A stretch of 7,322 bases of DNA from Clostridia bacterium. GTDB lineage: Bacteria > Bacillota > Clostridia > HGM11327. The notes below the pieces were generated by a model. That model had not been told where the DNA came from. It did no database searches and worked only from the letters and a program-made list of their open reading frames with translations. The translations under genes and the position numbers were made by a program. Below, in pieces: positions 1 through 7,125 of the stretch. The stretch lies in contig JAGBHJ010000269.1 of NCBI GenBank assembly GCA_017935525.1, forward strand, positions 1 to 7,322. Direction: 5' to 3'. Within the stretch, counting starts at the first letter, position 1. The number at the start of each line of letters is the position of its first letter.

Positions 1-3000
1 TACCCGTCCTTGTCAAAGCCTCCGTAGCCGTTGAAGCACAAAAGCCCCTCCGCCTTTTCCGCTTTTGGCAATGACGTTTGCGCCGCAATAGCTCTTATGC
101 CGTCCCTGCGGCAGGGTCTGTGGTTGTACACCAGCTCCGAAAATATCCTTGCTGTACTGCCCTTAGCCATCACGGAGGCAAAGCTTTCGAGAATATCAGT
201 CGATTGACCGCTTTTTTCCTTGCGGACGATAAATATTCCGCCCTTTTTGCCGAGGGAGCCTCTGTACCTTGATGCCTGAACGATCGCCTTTACTGCATCG
301 TAATTATTTTTGTGGTATCCGTCGTCATTCGTGATTATTACGAGGTCGCATTTGACCCCGGACGCAGTCAGATACTCATACACCTTAAGCATCAGCCTTA
401 GCCCCGCAATGCTGCAATCACCGCCACAGCAAATAATGGGCAAATCCCCAGATATTCCGTACTGCCACAGATGACTGACCGGGGCTTTTGCTCTGCCCTG
501 CCCATAGGCAAAGGGGTAATACAAGGATGATATCACGCTGTTTATCAGCCTGTATTCCTTTTGAGAAATATGCCGTCTGTTTATATTGTAGACCGAATGC
601 TCGTGCGCCTTTGAGAATACGTCCTTGCAGTTATCCCGGCGGGCAAAATATGCGGCAGTCTGTTCCAGCTCCTCATGACTTTCGGCGTAAAATACCGTAT
701 ATACCAGCTCCACCGAGGTGTGGCAGGGCAACATCACCTCCGTACCCACGGATACGCATTTGGCAATGCCGGTTTCATCCCCGTTGAGGTCTTCTCTCCC
801 TGTTTGAGCAAATAAGGGCGCACCGATATCCCTGCATCTGCCTATAAAGCTTTGCTTGTCCGTCACAAAGCTTATTTTGGAATCCACGGGGGCGGACATA
901 GTTATGCCCATGTAATGGGTCTTTCCCTTGTCGTGCCGTGGTCGTCTGGTAACAAATACAGAATTAAGCCCGTCATTTTTCTCTACCCTGCAAAACATCT
1001 GGGAGTACTGGGGGTGGGCAAGTCCTTCTTCCATGCTCTCAAGGGATGCGGCAGCATAGTCTGATACAAATATCCGCTTGCCCTTGTCAGAGGTATTTTC
1101 CATCTTCAGCTCAAACACGGTTGCTCTGTGGTCCGCCGCCACAGCAACGCTAAGGCAGGTGGTAAGCTCCTTGCTCTTGCCCACAAAGCTGACCTTGTCG
1201 GGTTGCATTCTAACAGACCATTCCACGCCGTTATTGTACAGCGGCGCAGGCGTTGCCGAAAGTGTTTCACCGCTTGCGGTATCCTTTACAAATATAAAGT
1301 GACCCTGTCTTTCTCCCACGGCATCCGCCTGCCATTTGTACGTCATTATGCCGCCAAAGGCAGAAAAATTACTGCCCGCTGTGCTGATACCCGTGGTGTA
1401 TTCGCCGTTTGAAAGCACGGTCATATAGGGCTTTTCGCCTACGGAGTCAAAGGCTTGGCTCACCGCCTCACGGGGTTGCAAGGTCTGAGGCATTATGTCG
1501 TCATTTTGAGGTCTATACCGTGGTGTATAGCTTGGCATTCTCTCCATCAGCAGGTACTCGCCGGACCTCACCTCAGGTGCAGAGTGGAACAGACCCGTGA
1601 TATACCCACCCTCCAGAGCATTGGCAGCAGAAAGTAGTATCATTCCCTGATGGTGCGCCATAAATGAATACACTATATCAGCCTCTCCCGAGGAAAGATC
1701 CCACGCCTCGTAAAAGCCGTATTCTCCGTAAAGTCTGTTTTCTTTTAACTTCAGAAGATTGTCAGCGGCATCCTTTTTATCCACAGCCAAAGCCAAGGCT
1801 GTTGCATATGGTGTTATAACGTGGCTGTCGGAGCGAATACGCCTTACCGCCGCCATCGGTATGCCAAATGCCTTGTACTGGTAGTTTTTCTCCTCGTCAA
1901 AGCACAAGTACCCCGACTCCGATACACCCCAGGGTGTTCCCTTTGACGCTGAATATCTCTTTTGGGCGTAAAGTATGCCCTTACCCGCAAAATCAGACAA
2001 CGTTCTTTCATACGTCTTCATAAACAACGAAGGCATAAGGTATTCAAACATTGTGCCACCCCATGACTTCAACAAAAACTCTCCATCCTTTACAACGCAG
2101 GGTCTCGCAAGCCTTCTCCAATGCTTTTGAGGGAGCTTGCCCGACACTATGCCGTAAAAGCTCGCTTGGCGGGATTCCGACGCAAGCATATCGTAGCAGT
2201 ACGGGGAAAGCTTGCCGCTTGACACGTCATAACCAACCGACAGCAGTCCACGTTTCTCATCATACAAAAGCCCCATATCCATCCCATCCAAAAGCTTAAC
2301 CACATCGCCGCGGCATTTCTGCACCATGGCGGCAAATTCGCCATTGGGCTCGGTTTCTGACAAATATTTCGTCAGCCCTTCCCTTACCGTCAAAAGACTG
2401 CAGGCAAGGTTGCCGTTGTCAGCAGAGGAAACGAATTTTGGCTCCAGCGGCTCCAATGTTTGTATGTCGTACCAATTATACGGATGTCCGTTCCATTTTT
2501 CCAGCAATAGCATCGTGGAAACAGTTTTTTGTATCATTTCCACGGCGTTGTAGCGCTTGATATATCCCAGCTTTTCTGCCCCCAGCACTCCCGCAAGCAT
2601 CATGCCCATGTTTGTGGGGGACGTTCTTTTGGCATCACCCTTGTACGGCATCACCTGGAGGTTATCAGGCGGAAGATATGAATTTTCCCTCGTACAGTTA
2701 TCACGGAAATACGCCCACGCCCCCCTTGCGGCAAGGCGGACAACGTCCTCTCTGTCACCGTCCAGTACCACTTCATCGCTCGCTTTGGGACCTGATATTC
2801 TGTACATCACCCATGGCGCAATTATAAACAGCACGCCGAATACAAGCGTCACAGGGGATGTTACCGCACCCAATGCCGCCAGCACAACGCCAAGGATCAC
2901 AGACATTCTCATCACGGAATAATAATACCTTACGCCGTTTTTTGCGGAGCTTTCCGCTTGCATTGCAGTTTGCCATTCCAAGAGCCGCTTTCTCGAGCTA

Positions 3001-5462
3001 AGTCTTGCCACGGACCTTACCGCAGCATCAAGGTTGTTTGCGGCAGTATCACCCACCAGCAACAGGTGTACAATTGCCCTTGACAAGTTCCCGGTTTTGC
3101 CGCCGGTAAAGACCAAGCCTTTGCAATACGCCCATATTCTCGTACAAAGTATGGGAACAAGAGGGATGACCTCACGCAAAATGATCACCGTCGCCCCCAA
3201 TATCGCAGCCCTGCTGTTTACCGCGCCCAGCAGGAGCAACCGGCACACCGCAAGCTCGGGCAATGCGTTTGACATACTCTGCCATATCTTGTACCTTGCT
3301 ACCGTCCCTGCGGTATTGACAATGCTCTGCCCGTTGCTGTTTTTAACCGAGCCTTTCAGATATGGCAACAGCTGCCAATCCCCGCGCATCCAGCGGTGAG
3401 CCCTTTTGCGGAAGGATATATACCCCGACGGTGTTTCGTCCAAAAGCACCACGTCGGACACGTACCCCGCTTTAAGATACACACCCTCTATCATATCGTG
3501 ACTGAGTATGGAATTTTCGGGAAATCTGCCGTCAATAACCCTTTCAAAGGTTTCGGCGCAGTATATGCCCTTGCCTGCAAAGCTACCCTCTCCCAGCACG
3601 TCCTGGTAAAGCTCGCTGACGCCAAAGCAATACGGGCACGAGCCAACGTCCCCCGACGTCAATCGGGCAAAAGCAGTTTTCTCGGCTGAGGTAAGCAAGG
3701 TCTCCATTCTGGGCTGGAGTATTCCGTAGCCCTTTGTCACCATGCCGTTATCATCCACCAACGGTTTATTCAACGGATGCTCCATTATTCCCACAAGCCT
3801 TGCCACACCGCCGTGGGGCACCAATGTGTCCGCATCCAAGGTAACAACGTATTTTGTACCCACAAGGCATTGGGCACCTTCGCTGACGCAGGAAAAGTGA
3901 TAGCCCTGCCTGCCCGTTATAAATCTGTTGAATTCAATAACAGCTCCGCGCTTTCGCTCCCAGCCAAAATACTTGCCCTGAGTGGCGCTGTGGACTCTGG
4001 GTCTGCATATAAAAAAGAATATGCCCTTGCCGTATTTCTCGTTCAGGTCCGCCACCGCACTCTTGGCAAAGGACTTTATCCGTTCATCCTCGATGGTACA
4101 TTCGCTGTCTGCCTCAGTCAAGTCGCCCAGCAACACCACCTTTAACCTTTTGTCGCGGTTGGCAATATAGTTGGTCTCCATTCTCTCCACAAGGGATTTA
4201 ACAGAGTCCTTATCCGTTATCAGCGCAGGCACCAACAGAACGGTATCCCCTGTCAATCCTTGGCTTTGGTCCAACCTGCAATATTCCGTGGGCTTTGTAA
4301 AGCGGAGAAACACCTCCCCCACAAGTCTTGCCGCAAGCGCCTTTGCAGGTATGGCAAAAAGCACGCCAAAAACAATTCCGAATAGAACACCTCCGCCTGC
4401 AAGTCCGATTCCGATAGCCATGATAATTGCCCAGACGGCGTAAAGAGCAGTAAAATAAAGCAGTTTTCTACCCCTGCCGTCATCAGCAAAGAGCACCTCG
4501 CCGATATTGCCGTCAGGAGCATCCGCTATCAGCTCCTCCACCAGGCTTAACTGCGTGATGCCGCGTTTGTCCGACTCCTTGACGATCCTTTTCAGATATA
4601 ACTGTCTGCTTTCGTCATCCATTGCGGCAAAGGTGCCGTCGTCACCCTCTCTCAAAGCCTCCACGTGTATGCAGACTGCGTCAAATATTCCCTGCCAATC
4701 CAACGTTCCAACGTTTATGAGCCCCGTCACAAGGTTGGCAAAGGTCATGGCGGAATTCAGCTCCATCCTTTCCGCATAGCCCAGCACCTGATCAAACGAA
4801 AGTCCGTGGTTTTTTAGTTCACGGTCCATCCTCTCCAGAGTTTTTCCGCAGTCGGGTCTGTCCTGCACGCACCTTATCAGCCGAGCAAGGGTCAACGTGT
4901 CAGATATGCTGACGCAGTCCGCCAAGCTCGCCCCGTGGCAAAGCTCTGCAGCAAGCCTGCTCATGCCCGTTTGCCGTTCTGACAACGTGTATCTTCTTGA
5001 GATCAACGCAAATATGTTCTGCAAAAGGCAAACGGAGATAAACTCATTCATCAGCCAAAGCTCGTCGATATCAAGCACCGTCACGTCCTGATACTTACGC
5101 AGATGATCCACAATGGCATCCTCCGTCAGCACGCCGTGGGTAGCATCCACCAGCCCGTGGCACACCGCATATATCCTGGGGTAGCCGCAAAGCTCCGTTT
5201 GATCAAGGATGGGGATATTCTTTATCCGCCCCATGGACGTCCTGATGGACCTTACCCGTTCTTTTATGATGCTGTAATTATCCAGCATCCATTCCCTCAT
5301 CGTGTCAACGTCATCCGACGGGCTGTCGCCCTGCCTTAAAAGGCGGTAATAACGGTCAAAAGCCTTTTCCTCCCAGGTGGGGACCGTAACTCTTTTTGAA
5401 CGGCTTTTTCTGTTTACGCTTCTGTGTTGCTCTGCCGAAGCATGAATTCTGTCTGTATCCAA
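1..5462 (-). CDS. cgs: Cyclic beta-1,2-glucan synthase (GT84-GH189-GH94), C-terminus cut by window edge
   Basis: Family role: a membrane enzyme that builds linear beta-1,2-glucan from UDP-glucose, closes it into a ring, and trims length by phosphorolysis. I read 1820 codons from 5462 without a stop. Residues 1-330 are a soluble N-terminal region. Hydrophobic segments lie near 334-372, 737-762 and 855-886, framing a cytoplasmic GT84 domain with TLDADT (D543, D545), GYGILQPR (578-585), SHDMIEG (H655, D656) and RAHRWMRGDWQ (687-697). The cyclization (GH189-type) region shows HPYNWYD (993-999), SWGGTMFEYLMP (1133-1144), PWGVSES (1177-1183), YEAWD (1251-1255) and MAHHQGM (1268-1274). GH94 begins around 1340 with VLSNGEY, then LWQYGISGDLPI (1665-1676); NGYGGF lies at the edge. 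The catalytic end of GH94 is missing; relatives have about 2800-2900 residues. The TTG start at 5462 is chosen because AAAGGGTGAT lies 6 nt upstream; an in-frame GTG at 5471 is inside that site. Probably second in an operon, 48 nt after the amidase. Family assignment is very secure; glucan linkage and ring formation are inferred. Confidence 0.95.
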   Translation of the reverse strand, partial: MDTDRIHASAEQHRSVNRKSRSKRVTVPTWEEKAFDRYYRLLRQGDSPSDDVDTMREWMLDNYSIIKERVRSIRTSMGRIKNIPILDQTELCGYPRIYAVCHGLVDATHGVLTEDAIVDHLRKYQDVTVLDIDELWLMNEFISVCLLQNIFALISRRYTLSERQTGMSRLAAELCHGASLADCVSISDTLTLARLIRCVQDRPDCGKTLERMDRELKNHGLSFDQVLGYAERMELNSAMTFANLVTGLINVGTLDWQGIFDAVCIHVEALREGDDGTFAAMDDESRQLYLKRIVKESDKRGITQLSLVEELIADAPDGNIGEVLFADDGRGRKLLYFTALYAVWAIIMAIGIGLAGGGVLFGIVFGVLFAIPAKALAARLVGEVFLRFTKPTEYCRLDQSQGLTGDTVLLVPALITDKDSVKSLVERMETNYIANRDKRLKVVLLGDLTEADSECTIEDERIKSFAKSAVADLNEKYGKGIFFFICRPRVHSATQGKYFGWERKRGAVIEFNRFITGRQGYHFSCVSEGAQCLVGTKYVVTLDADTLVPHGGVARLVGIMEHPLNKPLVDDNGMVTKGYGILQPRMETLLTSAEKTAFARLTSGDVGSCPYCFGVSELYQDVLGEGSFAGKGIYCAETFERVIDGRFPENSILSHDMIEGVYLKAGYVSDVVLLDETPSGYISFRKRAHRWMRGDWQLLPYLKGSVKNSNGQSIVNTAGTVARYKIWQSMSNALPELAVCRLLLLGAVNSRAAILGATVIILREVIPLVPILCTRIWAYCKGLVFTGGKTGNLSRAIVHLLLVGDTAANNLDAAVRSVARLSSRKRLLEWQTAMQAESSAKNGVRYYYSVMRMSVILGVVLAALGAVTSPVTLVFGVLFIIAPWVMYRISGPKASDEVVLDGDREDVVRLAARGAWAYFRDNCTRENSYLPPDNLQVMPYKGDAKRTSPTNMGMMLAGVLGAEKLGYIKRYNAVEMIQKTVSTMLLLEKWNGHPYNWYDIQTLEPLEPKFVSSADNGNLACSLLTVREGLTKYLSETEPNGEFAAMVQKCRGDVVKLLDGMDMGLLYDEKRGLLSVGYDVSSGKLSPYCYDMLASESRQASFYGIVSGKLPQKHWRRLARPCVVKDGEFLLKSWGGTMFEYLMPSLFMKTYERTLSDFAGKGILYAQKRYSASKGTPWGVSESGYLCFDEEKNYQYKAFGIPMAAVRRIRSDSHVITPYATALALAVDKKDAADNLLKLKENRLYGEYGFYEAWDLSSGEADIVYSFMAHHQGMILLSAANALEGGYITGLFHSAPEVRSGEYLLMERMPSYTPRYRPQNDDIMPQTLQPREAVSQAFDSVGEKPYMTVLSNGEYTTGISTAGSNFSAFGGIMTYKWQADAVGERQGHFIFVKDTASGETLSATPAPLYNNGVEWSVRMQPDKVSFVGKSKELTTCLSVAVAADHRATVFELKMENTSDKGKRIFVSDYAAASLESMEEGLAHPQYSQMFCRVEKNDGLNSVFVTRRPRHDKGKTHYMGITMSAPVDSKISFVTDKQSFIGRCRDIGAPLFAQTGREDLNGDETGIAKCVSVGTEVMLPCHTSVELVYTVFYAESHEELEQTAAYFARRDNCKDVFSKAHEHSVYNINRRHISQKEYRLINSVISSLYYPFAYGQGRAKAPVSHLWQYGISGDLPIICCGGDCSIAGLRLMLKVYEYLTASGVKCDLVIITNDDGYHKNNYDAVKAIVQASRYRGSLGKKGGIFIVRKEKSGQSTDILESFASVMAKGSTARIFSELVYNHRPCRRDGIRAIAAQTSLPKAEKAEGLLCFNGYGGFDKDG

Positions 5463-5476
5463 TCTTATCACCCTTT
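5463..5476 (-). promoter_or_regulatory. Ribosome binding site that fixes a TTG start for the glucan synthase
   Basis: Reading the minus strand, AAAGGGTGAT (5476-5467) matches the anti-16S consensus AAGGAGGTGAT with one base missing, and is followed by AAGA and then TTG at 5462-5460. The in-frame GTG at 5471-5469 is part of this site and so is an unlikely start. An in-frame TAA at 5492-5490 closes the frame upstream, and the next in-frame ATG is about 50 codons downstream, inside a region that already reads as the family's conserved N-terminus. Confidence 0.75.
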
Positions 5477-5488
5477 GTTTTTTGATAT

Positions 5489-5496
5489 ATTATATC
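5489..5496 (-). promoter_or_regulatory. Possible internal -10 element before the glucan synthase
   Basis: The 48-nt gap between the amidase and the glucan synthase contains a perfect TATAAT (minus strand, 5494-5489) within GATATAAT, about 27 nt before the TTG start. No convincing TTGACA-type -35 lies 16-18 nt upstream and there is no TG extension. GATATAAT also matches the sigma-E -10 CATACAnT at most positions, with a weak GCGTATG in the -35 position. It may give the synthase some separate expression, but it could be chance in an AT-rich gap. Confidence 0.25.
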
Positions 5497-5510
5497 CAAA
5501 CATTGGGGCA

Positions 5511-6203
5511 TCATACGCCGTAAGCCTCACAGTATCGCATAATTCCGCAGCAAATGGCAAAGGCAACCTTCCGCTGGTACTCCGTTGTCAAAAGCTTCAT
5601 TTCCTCCGTGGGATTAGATATATAGCCGCACTCCACCAGCACCGCAGGTGCCCTGCCCGTTTTTAACACGTACAGATCGCTTGAGCCCTTTATCTGTCTT
5701 TTGTTGGTAGGGTCAAGCTCCGCCACAAGGCTGGATTGCACCAGCTCTGCCAAGGCACGGCTTTCCTCGCTTTGGGAATAATAAAAGGTTTCCGCCCCCT
5801 TAACGCTCTCGTCGGAGTATTTATTCATATGGATGCTCACCGCAAGAGTGTGGTCCGTTTCCAGAAATATCCGTTTCCTATCGTTGGAGGATAAGCCCTC
5901 GTCCATTCCCAGGGCATCCCCCTTGTACCCCCTTGTCAGCCTTATCTCGTACCCGTAGCTCATAAGGTATTCCGCAAGAAACATGGCTATCCGCATATTA
6001 AGCGCACTTTCCTTGGTACCTCTGGCACTTACAGCCCCCGGGTCACTGCCACCGTGGCCGGGATCTATCAGTATCACCCTGCCGTTTTTGCCGTTGAACA
6101 TAGGCAAAAGGCTGTTTGACGCCTCCACCACCCTGTATGCCACCGCCCCCAAGAGCAAGCACAAAGCAATGGTCACCGCTATCTCTTTACTGTATTTTTT
6201 CAA
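5511..6203 (-). CDS. cwlD: CwlD-like sporulation N-acetylmuramoyl-L-alanine amidase
   Basis: A 230-residue zinc amidase (Amidase_3) that cuts the bond between N-acetylmuramic acid and the stem peptide. CwlD of Bacillus subtilis, about 237 residues, does this in spore-cortex peptidoglycan so that PdaA can form muramic-delta-lactam, a mark read by germination enzymes. Residues 8-26 form one hydrophobic segment, a signal anchor or signal peptide, placing the enzyme outside the membrane. The zinc ligands are visible as H50 in DPGHGG, E65 and H125 in SIHMN, and the catalytic glutamate as E191 in VECGYISNP. The domain fills the rest of the protein with no SH3, LysM or cell-wall repeats, as in CwlD and unlike large autolysins. 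The start is TTG at 6203, supported by AAAGGGGGTG 7 nt upstream. The overall match to CwlD, including GAETFYY and the compact length, is good, but a non-sporulation amidase of the same fold is not excluded. First gene of a likely operon with the glucan synthase. Confidence 0.88.
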   Translation of the reverse strand: MKKYSKEIAVTIALCLLLGAVAYRVVEASNSLLPMFNGKNGRVILIDPGHGGSDPGAVSARGTKESALNMRIAMFLAEYLMSYGYEIRLTRGYKGDALGMDEGLSSNDRKRIFLETDHTLAVSIHMNKYSDESVKGAETFYYSQSEESRALAELVQSSLVAELDPTNKRQIKGSSDLYVLKTGRAPAVLVECGYISNPTEEMKLLTTEYQRKVAFAICCGIMRYCEAYGV

Positions 6204-6220
6204 AATAAAACACCCCCTTT
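6204..6220 (-). promoter_or_regulatory. Strong ribosome binding site for the amidase TTG start
   Basis: On the minus strand AAAGGGGGTG (6220-6211) is close to the AAGGAGGTG consensus and sits 7 nt before TTG at 6203-6201. It is the reason for accepting a TTG start. The same G-run forms one arm of the inverted repeat at 6213-6245, so access to it may depend on where the transcript starts. Confidence 0.8.
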
Positions 6221-6245
6221 TTTGAATTTTACGTCAAAAAGGGGG
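6213..6245 (-). repeat. Inverted repeat able to hide the amidase ribosome binding site
   Basis: The arms are 6213-6225 (plus strand CCCCCTTTTTTGA) and 6234-6245 (TCAAAAAGGGGG), separated by the 8-nt spacer ATTTTACG. They pair as a 12-bp stem with one unpaired T. In minus-strand RNA the 5' arm CCCCCUUUUUGA pairs with UCAAAAAAGGGGG, whose G-run is the core of the amidase Shine-Dalgarno. The stem lacks a following T-tract, so it does not look like a terminator. It fits a structure that blocks translation of RNA reading through from the upstream gene. Confidence 0.65.
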
Positions 6246-6254
6246 CATATATGA
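6226..6254 (-). promoter_or_regulatory. Candidate sigma-E-type sporulation promoter for amidase and glucan synthase
   Basis: Minus strand: TCATATA (6254-6248), a 14-nt spacer, then CGTAAAAT (6233-6226). Compared with the Bacillus mother-cell sigma-E consensus (KMATATT, 14-15 nt, CATACAnT) this matches 6 of 7 positions in the -35 and 6 of 8 in the -10, counting the variable position. Transcription would start near 6219, leaving a leader of about 16 nt that contains the Shine-Dalgarno but not the opposing arm of the inverted repeat. B. subtilis cwlD is known to be expressed during sporulation from sigma-E and sigma-G promoters, which agrees. No good vegetative promoter is seen in this gap. Short consensus matches in AT-rich DNA can arise by chance. 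Confidence 0.5.
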
Positions 6255-6282
6255 CAAAACCGCATCGGTTACCCGATGCGGT
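6255..6282 (-). terminator. Hairpin terminator of the NERD-domain gene
   Basis: A perfect 10-bp stem, ACCGCATCGG (minus strand) pairing with CCGATGCGGT, closes a 4-nt GTAA loop and is followed by TTTTG. It starts 12 nt after the TGA of the NERD-domain gene. The T-tract is short, so termination may be incomplete, which makes read-through into the amidase gene plausible. On the plus strand the stem is not followed by a T-run. Confidence 0.8.
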
Positions 6283-6294
6283 ATAATGTACTTA

Positions 6295-7125
6295 TCAATA
6301 CTGGAGGTTAGGATCCTTGTAGTCGTACTCATTGACTGCCTTTTCCATCTCGTAGAAGATAGTGTCCTGAATACCGGGAACACAGTCAATAGCCTTTGCC
6401 TTTTCAGGATCGCGGAGCTCCTTAAGGATCTGGTAAGCGTCATCCATTTCGGACAATGCAAGGCTTGTACCGATCTTTGCAGAGTTTCTCATGATCTCCT
6501 TGTTGAGCATACCAAGGTTGCAAACGATACCGTCATACTGCTTGAAAGTTACACCCTTGATATTTGCGAATCTGCCGTATATAGAAAAAGAGAAGTAATA
6601 AGCGTTAGGATACTTGCTGAGGTAGGACTTAAGCCAGTTTCTCTCAAGCTTGTTCCACGCCATAGGATTGGGGATAACCGTCTCCTTCTTGCCGCTGACC
6701 TTCTTCCACTCCTTAGCCGGCTCTGCACCAACGATCTTGCAGTTGTAGGGCTTTGCGTCAATAACGTAAATACCTGTCTCGTGGAATATCAGCATATCTG
6801 CCTTTGCAACGGAGCCGTCATCTCTGGGCATATAAACGTCGCACAAGCAATGCTTGCGGCCTACAAGCTTCTTATTAAAGCGCTTGAACACACTGTATCT
6901 GAAGGACTTTTCTTTATTAAAGAGAACAGCGAGATAGAACTCCTTCGTTGCCTTAAAGTAAGCAGAGAACGTATACTTCAAGAACTTAAAAATAAACAAC
7001 GCTACCAGCGCAACTGCCAGTATGATACCTGTCATCAGCACCTTATTATCCGCTGTCAAAACGAGGATAACAGCAATAACAAGTGCCAGCATTATAAGCA
7101 TGATCTTACCTTTTAAATGCTTCAT
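6295..7125 (-). CDS. Membrane-anchored NERD-domain (nuclease-related) protein
   Basis: A 276-residue protein of uncertain function. Residues 8-24 and 29-49 are two hydrophobic helices with a short DNK turn, forming a membrane hairpin that likely leaves the rest in the cytoplasm. Residues 86-190 resemble the NERD domain, a relative of restriction-type nucleases: G89, D96, KADMLIF with D110, GIYVIDAKPYNCKIVG (118-133) with D123 and K125, W140, and the downstream NP motif at 153-154 followed by a helical stretch. The usual family E-x-K is D-x-K here, and the IDH motif is ADM, so nuclease activity is uncertain. The C-terminal 80 residues show no recognised domain. The ATG at 7125 has AAAGGA 11 nt upstream, slightly far, with GGTG closer in between. 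The gene has its own promoter and terminator, so it is probably monocistronic. Codons favour ATC, GGT, TTC, AAC and AAG, unlike the ATA- and AGG-rich neighbours, suggesting higher expression. Confidence 0.85.
   Translation of the reverse strand: MKHLKGKIMLIMLALVIAVILVLTADNKVLMTGIILAVALVALFIFKFLKYTFSAYFKATKEFYLAVLFNKEKSFRYSVFKRFNKKLVGRKHCLCDVYMPRDDGSVAKADMLIFHETGIYVIDAKPYNCKIVGAEPAKEWKKVSGKKETVIPNPMAWNKLERNWLKSYLSKYPNAYYFSFSIYGRFANIKGVTFKQYDGIVCNLGMLNKEIMRNSAKIGTSLALSEMDDAYQILKELRDPEKAKAIDCVPGIQDTIFYEMEKAVNEYDYKDPNLQY

Noticed and set aside
2557..2922. Several plus-strand open frames of 60-120 codons across 78-5339
   Set aside because: They lie opposite the glucan synthase, are rich in Pro, Ser and Arg from complementing its codons, lack ribosome sites, and match no family I recognise.
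5469..5471. GTG as the start of the glucan synthase
   Set aside because: It overlaps the Shine-Dalgarno AAAGGGTGAT itself, leaving no spacing to a ribosome site. TTG at 5462 is 6 nt downstream of the site.
6213..6245. The C-run/G-run inverted repeat as a rho-independent terminator
   Set aside because: Neither strand has a T-tract after the stem, and a better terminator stem lies just upstream at 6259-6282. The overlap with the ribosome site favours a translation-blocking role.
6286..7116. A 276-codon open frame on the plus strand lying opposite the NERD-domain gene
   Set aside because: It is the mirror of the minus-strand gene. It has no recognisable domain, no ribosome binding site before its first ATG, and begins in the region of the minus-strand terminator. 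The minus-strand reading has membrane helices, NERD motifs, a promoter and a terminator.
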